Source of the DNA: Bacillota bacterium
GTDB lineage: Bacteria; Bacillota_B; Desulfitobacteriia; Desulfitobacteriales; Desulfitobacteriaceae
Direction: 5' to 3'
DNA: 15,749 nt
NCBI GenBank assembly: GCA_021779415.1
Contig: JAJYAS010000013.1
Coordinates: 1 to 15,749 of the forward strand
Below the pieces are notes generated by a model, which was not told the DNA's origin, did no database searches, and saw only the letters and a program-made list of their open reading frames with translations. The first letter of the stretch is position 1; every line of letters begins with the position of its first letter. A program made the translations under genes and the position numbers. Positions 7,401 to 14,215 of the stretch are shown piece after piece.

Positions 7401-8691
7401 ATTTAACGGTCATATTGTTAGCAGTGGTCTGATTATTGATACTAAAGTTATATCCTAACGATGTATTTGTCTGATAACTAGCATCTGTCCCATCATACTG
7501 TACTGGTTGGCTGTTTAATGTAAGCACTGGCCTGCGGGCTACGCTGTTACCATTATAGGCTGAAAGTGCCGTAGTAAGATTAAAACTTTTGTTAATAGAG
7601 GTATTTATCGTTAAAAAATTGGGATTGGAGGTATTATTTTTATAACTATTAAAGTTAGCGTATAGTTTAGTCTTGTTTAAACTCGACTCAAAAATATTCT
7701 GATCAAAGATTGTCAACTGTTTTGAATCAATAAAGCTTTTCAGCGTTGTTGCCCGTCTATTGGTAATGTCATTGTCGCTATAATATTCCTGAGAAGTTTG
7801 TCCATTCGTTCCTCCCTCAGGAAGATTGAGAGAAGAAGGCCCTTGTCCCAGAGCCGTATATAATCCTCCATCTGTATTATTTCCAATGTAGACAATATCA
7901 TATTTCCCATTAATTTCATCCACTTTACTGATGAATTCAGGCATGGACATCTGGGTAATATTGATCGTATTATTCGGAAAAGTTCCAGATAAAAGGCTCT
8001 GTGTAAGGTCATAGGTTGTACCAGGCTGTACTTCTAAGACGTTCAATGTAGGACCTGCTGGTACTACGGGGAGCGTCGTTACGGTTACGGCTGTAGACTG
8101 AGCGCCTTCACCACCTGCGTTTACTGCTGATACTTTGAAAGAATAAGTTGTGCTCGCTGTTAGACCTGTTATTGGAGCTGTGTTGGTTGTTGGAGTTAAG
8201 CATGAGGTTGAGCTTCCATTTTCGTACACTTTGTAGGAAGTGGCTCCTGTAGCTGCTGTCCAGGTTAGTGTCGCTGAGGTTTGGGTTGCTGCTGACACTG
8301 CTAAGCCTATAGGGGCCGCTGGTACTGCTGGGAGCGTCGTTACGGTTACGGCTGTAGACTGAGCGCCTTCACCACCTGCGTTTACTGCTGATACTTTGAA
8401 AGAATAAGTTGTGCTCGCTGTTAGACCTGTTATTGGAGCTGTGTTGGTTGTTAGAGTTAAGTATGAGGTTGAGCTTCCATTTTTGTACACTTTGTAGGAA
8501 GTGGCTCCTGTAGTCGCTGTCCAGGTTAGTGTCGCTGAGGTTTGGGTTACTGCTGACACTGCTAAGCCTGTAGGAGCTGCTGGTGGTTGTTTTGCTTTTG
8601 CATTTGCAGTTACTGACCAATAGCCTAGTAAAAGAACACTGATACAAAAACACGCAAATATTTTGTATGCTATTGCATTTTTCCCTCTCAT
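4444..8691 (-). CDS. Secreted multidomain protein with FN3, DUF5057-like and CBM_X2-like modules; candidate pilus-associated adhesin
   Basis: A 1415-residue exported protein. A Sec signal peptide (residues 1-31, basic start, hydrophobic core, ending TANA) is followed by two fibronectin III repeats of 87 residues (about 38-124 and 125-211). Two related alpha/beta units follow, about 215-500 and 510-830. Each begins with VLE/VLQ-x-xPxTT and contains GKYDIVYIG or GNYDMVIMG, and the second ends with YTYTKGNITYSGTGHS. These resemble what I recall as DUF5057, a glutamine-amidotransferase-like fold. A DLNGDG loop near residue 431 resembles a calcium-binding dockerin loop. Then come Ig-like segments (about 834-1075), a Cna-B-like module (about 1080-1165) and a CBM_X2-like module (about 1168-1262; INPTTATFDKNTANTTTG), and an unassigned tail with a CYC pair. 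There is no LPXTG, SLH or C-terminal membrane anchor. The ribosome site is AAAGGGGAG with 5 nt to ATG. Its position between minor pilins and pilD suggests display on, or export with, the pilus; the ligand is unknown. Confidence 0.85.
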   Translation of the reverse strand: MRGKNAIAYKIFACFCISVLLLGYWSVTANAKAKQPPAAPTGLAVSAVTQTSATLTWTATTGATSYKVYKNGSSTSYLTLTTNTAPITGLTASTTYSFKVSAVNAGGEGAQSTAVTVTTLPAVPAAPIGLAVSAATQTSATLTWTAATGATSYKVYENGSSTSCLTPTTNTAPITGLTASTTYSFKVSAVNAGGEGAQSTAVTVTTLPVVPAGPTLNVLEVQPGTTYDLTQSLLSGTFPNNTINITQMSMPEFISKVDEINGKYDIVYIGNNTDGGLYTALGQGPSSLNLPEGGTNGQTSQEYYSDNDITNRRATTLKSFIDSKQLTIFDQNIFESSLNKTKLYANFNSYKNNTSNPNFLTINTSINKSFNLTTALSAYNGNSVARRPVLTLNSQPVQYDGTDASYQTNTSLGYNFSINNQTTANNMTVKLYLDLNGDGIYKSANDYADPSELESETDNLNSGTGYTLNYRLPDSFVGLMPWKLELTDSTGAKSYVTGATAFKASSPAGELQIHVLQLEPSTTISSNAQDNHLSIYSLSNVNGQNLLHKADVYNIQVTEMYIKDFNAAYANLTGTQTPQPASAIVNGQTTTAPTALNGNYDMVIMGFADVYGGQTYSDLTNTNSIKALQSFINTNQSVLLTHDTLSFSPDYLPGSYDPNNPSNVNAKGYGYNITKYFRDVVGQQRYFQSPTTYQDPMPNSSKPSFGWSNYALARNNSGVNNDNQTFQTTTQVHKLNDNLVTQFPFVLGDIPVSPTHFQYYQLNLEDERVVPVYTLTNDSGSTIYNQPGDGRNDYYTYTKGNITYSGTGHSLVNGLPEEEMFVNTMIKASRGANHAPTLDVSGISNGMTIANTLPSINFGFTATDMDPNDQYLNANINLSTSTDGTTFSPYQTVQQFSSQDPDLTKRVKSAVPQAVSLNTVNNANPPITAYKVQVVVTDNEGAQVSSKEIMINSVNDPQVTPQSPNNLACLVGDTLPIPVTVSATQTGLIETFKNINLQGIKTNPSGVTTTVISSRANDYPDITFTPAPSWSAKSNNYSVTFNDVGTNKIQSKLNYTAYTGTSQTGIARENDQTFSVQVGSGKIDVQVLDSGNKGLTGIPVVISGPFQNGTTNTTGASGSASFTGLGSGNYTVTLNVPNGYTFSGSTSQTVSLSASSPAQNIMFTLNQLISTINPTTATFDKNTANTTTGHYADIPVTMTLNGSSLTSITNGSTTLNPGSDYTVSGSNVTLSKTYLSTLPTSENPTNPTNLTFTFSSGNTQVLAITVIDSTPTKLISNLSITTQAGAHHIYILPNVPIQAIIGLDLSRKATYLTMDFSKSNVNVTLSNLYCYCGHTRISFSIDPNDPKKLIPSDSTTFFPGGTYTFNALITEANTNLIIESTATAQDAAAPTFIDATDAESSSSLGINIGTAPLLH
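8060..8581 (-). repeat. Tandem 261-bp direct repeat encoding two FN3 domains
   Basis: Two adjacent 261-bp copies (8060-8320 and 8321-8581) differ at 11 positions by my hand alignment, about 96% identical. More than 110 consecutive bases of each copy (beginning near GGGAGCG) are identical. At protein level 7 of 87 residues differ. The period is a multiple of three, so gain or loss of a unit keeps the reading frame. This points to recent duplication or gene conversion. Confidence 0.95.
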
Positions 8692-8709
8692 AAAAACTCC
8701 CCTTTCACA

Positions 8710-8723
8710 ATAATTGCGATTAT
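8710..8723. promoter_or_regulatory. Short palindrome in the leader of the 1415-residue gene
   Basis: ATAATTGCGATTAT is a palindrome with ATAAT/ATTAT arms around a 4-nt centre, about 20 nt upstream of the start codon. A TATAAT sequence (minus strand, 8744-8739) lies just upstream, without a convincing -35 element. It might be an operator overlapping an internal promoter, or a chance AT-rich palindrome. Confidence 0.2.
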
Positions 8724-8753
8724 CTCTCCCCTTAGAGGATTATATGAATACGC

Positions 8754-8819
8754 TTACGATTGCGGTTCCTCCTTCCACTCAAGAATCTGAAAGTGTTTTA
8801 CATTAGCTGGTCGAACTGC
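8754..8819 (-). pseudogene. Remnant of a second PilX-like C-terminal tail
   Basis: Directly past the stop of the 849-residue gene, in the -1 frame relative to it, 21 codons read AVRPANVKHFQILEWKEEPQS and then stop with TAA. The upstream gene itself ends AVRQNAVRYKILEWKEQQQ. The shared ILEWKE block is encoded by ATTCTCGAATGGAAGGAA in the gene and ATTCTTGAGTGGAAGGAG in the remnant; all three differences are synonymous. That is the mark of two coding copies that diverged under protein-level selection, so this is probably the tail of a lost tandem paralogue. It has no start codon or ribosome binding site of its own. Confidence 0.6.
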
Positions 8820-11368
8820 TACTGCTGTTGTTCCTTCCATTCGAGAATTTTATAACGTACTGCATTTTGTCTCACCGCTCCGTCATAGGAAGTCGTTGTG
8901 GGAGGATGGGGACTATAATTCACCCCACCCATGGCACCCGGTGCAAAAAAGTTTCTGATGTTCGAAGAAGACATTAAGGTTGCCATAATCGCTGTTTCTG
9001 CATAGCTTATCGTTGGAGTTCCCGACACTGTTACATTGCCTTCGCAGATAATAGCTCCATTAAATGTCCCACTTCCTGTAATATTCAGATTACCTTCACA
9101 GTAAATAATCCCACTATAAACCGTCCCGGCTGGGAGATTTAAAGAATTAGAATTAGGATTCGTCAATGACTGCTGGAGATAGACAAACGAAGGTGTTACC
9201 GTAGGACTTATATTAACTCCTCCTGTAACCAGAGTACCATTACTAATTATTGCGCTTTTATTGACGAAAACTCCATCGAAACTACTGGCTGATTTAGTAG
9301 CTGTACCCAACTGTTGGGTTTTGTCTTGAAAAATATTTGCTAACCAATTTTTAAAAATTGCAAATGCGTTTTGATTGTTCACATAGTCCGTGTAATTGGA
9401 ATTAGGATCAGACACGATTGGATCATACACGGTCGCTGTCGAAGTCCCTGGCTTCTGAAGAAGAGCACCACCAAGGGCGTAGCCATTAACCGATGAACCA
9501 GAAAAAATGTTTGTTACGACGACTTTACCAGGTTGATGCAGGAAATCCACCAACTGCTTAATCTTCGGTTCTAAAATATCTGAGCCAGGGGAACCTTGTG
9601 CATCTGCCCGCATTAAATAGTAAGCACTAAGATTACTTTCAGTAGTTACGTTGTCCGGAGTAGGTTTGGGATCATTAGTGTATTGATCATAATAATAGTT
9701 ATAGTCAGTATTATTAGGACTAATCACAGGGGTCATATAGGCACTAAAGATATCTGGGCTACTGGCAGTAATGCTCTCCCCAGTTTGATAATAGGAATAG
9801 GAGTTAGGGTTCCAAGAAAATAACGAGTCTCCCGGCTTCTTAACTGCATTATAACTCGCGAAAGCCGTGCCTGGCACTATAAAATTTCCAGCTAACGTAA
9901 TTGTACTTCCAGCTGCACTTCCAGGCTGTGGTAGCGCCGTATTATTAATCACAGCACTACTGGCATTGGGATCTCCCGTCGAAGAAGCGGTAGAATTAAT
10001 GCCGATATTATTTTGAGACACCGTAATTTTGGAATTCAAGCCATCCATGCGTATATCATTATATGTTGTCACATTGCCTGCAACGTTAATATTTCCAACT
10101 GCTACCGCTTGATTAGCATAGCTTCCTTCCACGGCTAAACTATTGCAGTAAACATTCCCACCATTTGAGTCTTGATAAACCATAGGAATATATGTTTTCC
10201 CAGAGGGTATGGAGCCCTGGATATAATCCGTGAGAGTCATTCTTGGGTTGGGATCAGGGTTTTGTGCAAGGTTTTGTGCTTCCAGTGCTGCTAAGTCAAA
10301 GTACAGGTTATTATTGGCAAAGATATTGTTCTTCATGTCAACAACCATATCGTTCGGATAGTTATGCACCCCGATCGTAGAATTGCTGCCAATAATATGG
10401 AGATTCCCTTTAGAATATACATTTCCGTAAATTTCGACGTCTGCGCCCTGACTGAATATTCCATTATTTGTAACGGTATTATCATTAATGGGAAGGGGTT
10501 CACTATTATCTGCGGAGAAAATGTCCCCCTTAATCGTGCTCGTCCCTGATCCCACGAAGCCAATGTTTCCTGCGGACGTTATGGCATTTGCCCAGATCGG
10601 ATTCCCTTGGATCGGTATCTGTTGAGTCTGAGTCAACGTCGTGTAGGTGGGAAATTGAACATCCACCTTCACGGCTACTGATTTGCCATTGACAAAATTA
10701 GAATCATTCTTATTGACAGTATTGGGATTAATTCCATTAATCGTGTTAGTCGTGGTGATGTCATTCGCAGAGTTAATATTAACTATTAGACTCCCATCTG
10801 CTAACGCTTGCGTCCCCTGAGAAAACAAGTCATCTTGGTAATTACCAAGACTAACTGAAGGATCATTAAGGTAAGTTACTGAAGTATACCCCGACGACTG
10901 ATACAATCGTTGCGAGGCATAATAGTAGTAAAGTCGCTGAAACGTATCGTTTTGAAAAGTCTGTAGTTTTGCCTGATAATCTGGATTATTCAGATCTTGC
11001 ATATGGGGTGCTACATTACCCCATTGTGTATTAATATAAGTCTGGGCAGTCAAAGAAATCCGCAAATTTACGGGAGGTATATTCGTCGGATCTGGGTAGA
11101 TATAGTACTGCCCGGCCATATAATCTTGGGCATCTTTTTCGGCACTTTGCAGTAAGATGTTTAATTGATTCACTTTGTCTTCGGCATTCACGTCCAAGAT
11201 ATAGTATTGCTGTGACCAATTCCGATAGCTTGAACTCATGTGTATGTTGGCCACACTGGTCATGAGGGAGGCTGTGCCAAAGGCCGTTAACACCATGATC
11301 ACTGAAAGTGCCATTAGCAAGGCATTCCCGTTTTCACTTTTCAGATGTTCACGTGTCCACAAACGCAT
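8819..11368 (-). CDS. PilX-like N-terminal protein with a long beta-repeat body
   Basis: An 849-residue protein. The N-terminus (charged leader, then ENGNALLMALSVIMVLTAFGTASLM at about 12-36, then a polar helix with a YYILDVNAEDKVNQL segment) matches the PilX N-terminal type found in minor pilins. If cleaved after Gly14 the mature chain would lack the usual Glu5 (it has Met), as in other PilX-type proteins. From about residue 270 the chain is rich in G/N/S/T with short repeats such as AITSAGNIGFVGSG, GNVYSKGNLHIIGS, GTVYSGIIYCEGNLNITGSG and GAIICEGNVTVSG, suggesting a stacked beta-strand or bactofilin-like solenoid. The start ATG has AGGGGG 8 nt upstream. It starts 30 nt after the canonical prepilin and precedes the large secreted protein. 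It is far longer than usual PilX (about 200 residues). It is likely a minor pilin or tip component with a large passenger domain. Confidence 0.8.
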   Translation of the reverse strand: MRLWTREHLKSENGNALLMALSVIMVLTAFGTASLMTSVANIHMSSSYRNWSQQYYILDVNAEDKVNQLNILLQSAEKDAQDYMAGQYYIYPDPTNIPPVNLRISLTAQTYINTQWGNVAPHMQDLNNPDYQAKLQTFQNDTFQRLYYYYASQRLYQSSGYTSVTYLNDPSVSLGNYQDDLFSQGTQALADGSLIVNINSANDITTTNTINGINPNTVNKNDSNFVNGKSVAVKVDVQFPTYTTLTQTQQIPIQGNPIWANAITSAGNIGFVGSGTSTIKGDIFSADNSEPLPINDNTVTNNGIFSQGADVEIYGNVYSKGNLHIIGSNSTIGVHNYPNDMVVDMKNNIFANNNLYFDLAALEAQNLAQNPDPNPRMTLTDYIQGSIPSGKTYIPMVYQDSNGGNVYCNSLAVEGSYANQAVAVGNINVAGNVTTYNDIRMDGLNSKITVSQNNIGINSTASSTGDPNASSAVINNTALPQPGSAAGSTITLAGNFIVPGTAFASYNAVKKPGDSLFSWNPNSYSYYQTGESITASSPDIFSAYMTPVISPNNTDYNYYYDQYTNDPKPTPDNVTTESNLSAYYLMRADAQGSPGSDILEPKIKQLVDFLHQPGKVVVTNIFSGSSVNGYALGGALLQKPGTSTATVYDPIVSDPNSNYTDYVNNQNAFAIFKNWLANIFQDKTQQLGTATKSASSFDGVFVNKSAIISNGTLVTGGVNISPTVTPSFVYLQQSLTNPNSNSLNLPAGTVYSGIIYCEGNLNITGSGTFNGAIICEGNVTVSGTPTISYAETAIMATLMSSSNIRNFFAPGAMGGVNYSPHPPTTTSYDGAVRQNAVRYKILEWKEQQQ

Positions 11369-11398
11369 ACACTCATCCCCCTTTCAAGAACACTGTCT

Positions 11399-12226
11399 CT
11401 AATGATAAACATATCGGTCTGCAGAATAGGTGAACATAAATTGGCTGACATTTCCGACGAGTTTGGAGACTGTCAGTGCCAATTTATAAGTAGTATTTGT
11501 TGAACTATTCAAGAGCACATTGGTTATACTAGAATAACCCGAAACTGGAATGAGTGTGATGTTCTGGGCTGGATTGTTGGAATCTGGAGTGAAAAAATAT
11601 AGATTTACCTCCACTGAGGAGTTATTTAGTATATATATCGTACGAGAGGGTTGACTTCCACTAGTAAATTCCACTTGGATCGGCAAAATATTATTCTGCA
11701 TTATAAAATTTTGGAGATATGTTAGAGATTGCCATTGTCCCCCTCCCCCATGAGGTCCATAAGATATTTCATTCGTAATTTCATTCGTGATTACATTCTT
11801 AGTTGAGGTGATTTGAACATCAGCCCCTTGGTCTGTGTAGGGGGTAAGATCTATCGTACCAGCAAAGCTTGGAAAATAACCCGTAGTGCCGGGGCTATTT
11901 ACTGAAGGATTAGACGTCACTGCGCTGTCCACTTGGATAACTGCTCCTGTGGGAATACCAGATTGTCGGGCAGGCAATGGCGCCTTTCCAAGGCTGTCAT
12001 AATACTCGGTTCCAGAATAGTAAATATTATAATGCTCAGGATCAGCCTTAAAAGCTTCTGCTTGGCGCACTGCAATAATATTGGCTAGATCTGTTAGCTG
12101 TGCGTCTCTATTGACATGACTTGTTGTTACAAACATTTGAAGGAGCGATGTTGAAACAATGGCCACCACAGCCAGCGCAACCATCACTTCGACTAGGGTA
12201 AAGCCCTGGTCCTGCTTAGATTTCAA
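11399..12226 (-). CDS. Type IV prepilin (PilV/GspI-like minor pilin)
   Basis: A 275-residue prepilin. The leader is MKSKQDQG, cleaved after Gly8, then FTLVEVMVALAVVAIVSTSLL with Glu at mature position 5 (residue 13). This is a textbook class-III signal peptide for PilD. The C-terminal part is a beta-rich domain with NSSVEVNLYF and a final YSADRYVYH; I cannot place it in a precise subfamily, though FTLVEVMVAL and the size resemble PilV/GspI/PilW minor pilins. Translation begins at TTG (12226), 8 nt after the pilO stop. An AGGTG ribosome site overlaps the pilO TAG with 5 nt to the TTG, so translational coupling with pilO is likely. No later ATG would keep the leader, which supports the TTG start. 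Confidence 0.88.
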   Translation of the reverse strand: MKSKQDQGFTLVEVMVALAVVAIVSTSLLQMFVTTSHVNRDAQLTDLANIIAVRQAEAFKADPEHYNIYYSGTEYYDSLGKAPLPARQSGIPTGAVIQVDSAVTSNPSVNSPGTTGYFPSFAGTIDLTPYTDQGADVQITSTKNVITNEITNEISYGPHGGGGQWQSLTYLQNFIMQNNILPIQVEFTSGSQPSRTIYILNNSSVEVNLYFFTPDSNNPAQNITLIPVSGYSSITNVLLNSSTNTTYKLALTVSKLVGNVSQFMFTYSADRYVYH

Positions 12227-12234
12227 TAGATCAC

Positions 12235-13632
12235 CTACTTTACAGTCACACTGCCTAATTGAGTGCCAAGACTAAAACGAGGAGCTTGTTTATCATCATT
12301 AATGACGGTGATTTCCAAGGGATAGTCGGTCTTATTATCCACATCGAGCATCAGACTCACCTTATCTTGCTCATTTTTACGGGGTTGGGAGATGACCTCT
12401 AACCGTAATTTTCCGCCATCAATCAGCAATTTAGCAGTTTTAGATTGCGCAGTTCCTCCTAGGGAATAAGAATACGTCATACTATCTTGACTACCGCTGA
12501 TGGACAACTTACCCCGGACACTGGCATTGGTATTACTATAGAGTTCCGTACCATCCTTGGTGTAATCCCCCACGATTATCTTGGGAGCATTGTCATCATA
12601 CGTATTGAGCAAAAGGTAAAAATTCGGATTATAAGTCTTGACTGGGGCTGGGCCTGATGCTGGAGTTGAACCTTGAAGGGAAGCTGCGACTTTATCCTCA
12701 AATCCTGGATAAGCTAGAAACGGGCTAGTTTTGCCACTCACAGGTGGAGTATCTAAAGAGTATGTACTCTCATCCTCGGGAGTGATATACCCTACATACT
12801 GAACTTTGAGTGCTCCTTTTAATAAGTTCCCATTCCCTCGGGTCATGCTAACTTCTTTAACGATGATTTTACGTTCACTTTTTTCCAAGTCACTGATGAA
12901 ATTATACAAAGCTCCATAATTCCCTGAAAATGTGAGATCCACATCCTCTACTAAGACCATATTACCGACCAACTTAGGTTTAGCTTGACTAGTTTTACTG
13001 TCTTTGGGGGTACTCGTTGACGTAGTTCCTTGACTAGCATTGATGTCATTTGAAACACTCGTTGGCGTATTGACTTTACTGGCATTCTGAGGCTGCGCAG
13101 ACGATGTTTTTCCGGCGGCAAAGTCTTGTTTGCTCACAGTGGAAATATTACTCAAAGATATCCCGCCAAGTTCTAGCTCTCTAGCCTTGGCTAATTTATT
13201 GAGTGTTAACACAATTTCCTCCTGAGGAATTTCGGCAGGGATTTCCCGAGTCAATACACTCTGCTTATAATCCAACAACTTAAGATTTTCTAGATATTGA
13301 CTTTTTTGAGCCATGTCCTTTTCAAAATTGGTTGCGATTCTTTGCTCCGCAGCGTAGCGAATCTGCAAGCTACTATACACCTGCCACTTAGGACTTAAAA
13401 GCAGATTATATACGCCGTACCCTTCTAACCCTAACACCAATAAGCCTATGAGTATGGAATCCCTCTTAGAAAGACTAAGAGAGGGGGATTTCGGACGCTT
13501 GAATTTTAGTTTTTGTAAGAAGCTTAGCATTTTCTTGGGCAATTTAGGGAATTTGTAAGACTTTGGCGATTTTGGAGATTTTAAAGACAAATTGATGTTC
13601 TTTAGTTTAGATAAATCAACCTTTAAATTCAT
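12235..13632 (-). CDS. pilO: Pilus assembly protein PilO, enlarged
   Basis: A 465-residue bitopic inner-membrane protein, about twice the usual PilO length (about 200). The cytoplasmic N-terminus (1-58) is strongly basic, with K/S/P repeats such as KSPKSPKSYKFPKLPKK. A membrane helix spans about 59-79, followed by a coiled-coil region to about 120. Residues about 170-220 are a Ser/Thr/Gln/Lys linker. The segment 223-282 (VDLTFSGNYGALYNFISDLEKS, then a strand pair) is the recognisable PilO ferredoxin-like core. Residues about 325-465 form an extra beta-rich module ending QLGSVTVK. With PilN, PilO forms the periplasm-side alignment platform; in a Gram-positive this faces the wall. The ATG has GTGAGG 7 nt upstream, overlapping the pilN stop. 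The identity is supported mainly by order (pilM-pilN-pilO) and the core motif. Confidence 0.85.
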   Translation of the reverse strand: MNLKVDLSKLKNINLSLKSPKSPKSYKFPKLPKKMLSFLQKLKFKRPKSPSLSLSKRDSILIGLLVLGLEGYGVYNLLLSPKWQVYSSLQIRYAAEQRIATNFEKDMAQKSQYLENLKLLDYKQSVLTREIPAEIPQEEIVLTLNKLAKARELELGGISLSNISTVSKQDFAAGKTSSAQPQNASKVNTPTSVSNDINASQGTTSTSTPKDSKTSQAKPKLVGNMVLVEDVDLTFSGNYGALYNFISDLEKSERKIIVKEVSMTRGNGNLLKGALKVQYVGYITPEDESTYSLDTPPVSGKTSPFLAYPGFEDKVAASLQGSTPASGPAPVKTYNPNFYLLLNTYDDNAPKIIVGDYTKDGTELYSNTNASVRGKLSISGSQDSMTYSYSLGGTAQSKTAKLLIDGGKLRLEVISQPRKNEQDKVSLMLDVDNKTDYPLEITVINDDKQAPRFSLGTQLGSVTVK

Positions 13633-13641
13633 GATTTTTCC

Positions 13642-14211
13642 TCACTTTTTCACGGTTAAAAGAGCTGCAAAATTATACCCTGCCGAACCAGCATTCGGAC
13701 TCGTATTCACATTGTTACTGGTGTTACTACTCACATTACTGAGATAAACATCACTAAACAACCCGCTTCCCTTCAGTTTGGAGATGAAATAAGCGATGCT
13801 ATCCATATCCTTTGCTTTCCCCATGATGTTCAAATTCCCGGTTTGATCGCGTGCATAGTTGACCATAAAAACATTGTCTGGCATCACACTGGAAATGCCA
13901 TCTAATATTCTCGTATTAAGCGTAGACTGAGCCCCCACCAAATCGACCATTCCCGAGAGCTGGTTAATCTTATCCTGTTTGACCTGGATATCATTTTTCA
14001 GCGCAACGATAGGGGAAGCTGCCTTTATCTTCTGTTGGAGGGTCACTTCCTGCGTTGTCAACCTACTCTGCAGAAGTGCCAGAATCCCATATCCTAGCGC
14101 CCCTAATACCAAAACAACCAAAAAGGCTATCCCCAACTGTTGGCCTATCCCGGAATTCTGAAGTTCCTTCTTTTGCTGACTGGACTGTGAAATCAGGTTA
14201 ATGTCCTTCAA
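13642..14211 (-). CDS. pilN: Pilus assembly protein PilN
   Basis: A 189-residue bitopic membrane protein. It begins MKDINLIS, equivalent to the conserved INLLP-type peptide by which PilN docks into a groove of PilM. One membrane helix follows (about 25-47), then a coiled coil (about 50-90) and a small alpha/beta domain containing LDGISSVMPDNVFMVNYARDQTGNLNIMGKAKD, typical of the PilN (Fimbrial assembly) family. The C-terminus has an Asn/Ser-rich linker and a last beta strand. Translation starts at TTG (14211), 4 nt after the pilM stop. GGGAGG lies 9 nt before the TTG, inside the end of pilM, so coupling with pilM is expected. Function is known from homologues in Gram-negatives: it links the cytoplasmic PilM ring to PilO. 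Confidence 0.92.
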   Translation of the reverse strand: MKDINLISQSSQQKKELQNSGIGQQLGIAFLVVLVLGALGYGILALLQSRLTTQEVTLQQKIKAASPIVALKNDIQVKQDKINQLSGMVDLVGAQSTLNTRILDGISSVMPDNVFMVNYARDQTGNLNIMGKAKDMDSIAYFISKLKGSGLFSDVYLSNVSSNTSNNVNTSPNAGSAGYNFAALLTVKK

Positions 14212-14215
14212 GTCT

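Noticed and set aside
7740..8012. Minus-strand 90-codon frame inside the large secreted-protein gene.
   Set aside because: Alternative frame of a gene with clear domains; no ribosome site or family resemblance.
8060..8581. CRISPR or phage-type repeat array.
   Set aside because: The repeats are long, adjacent, in frame and encode FN3 domains; there are no spacers.
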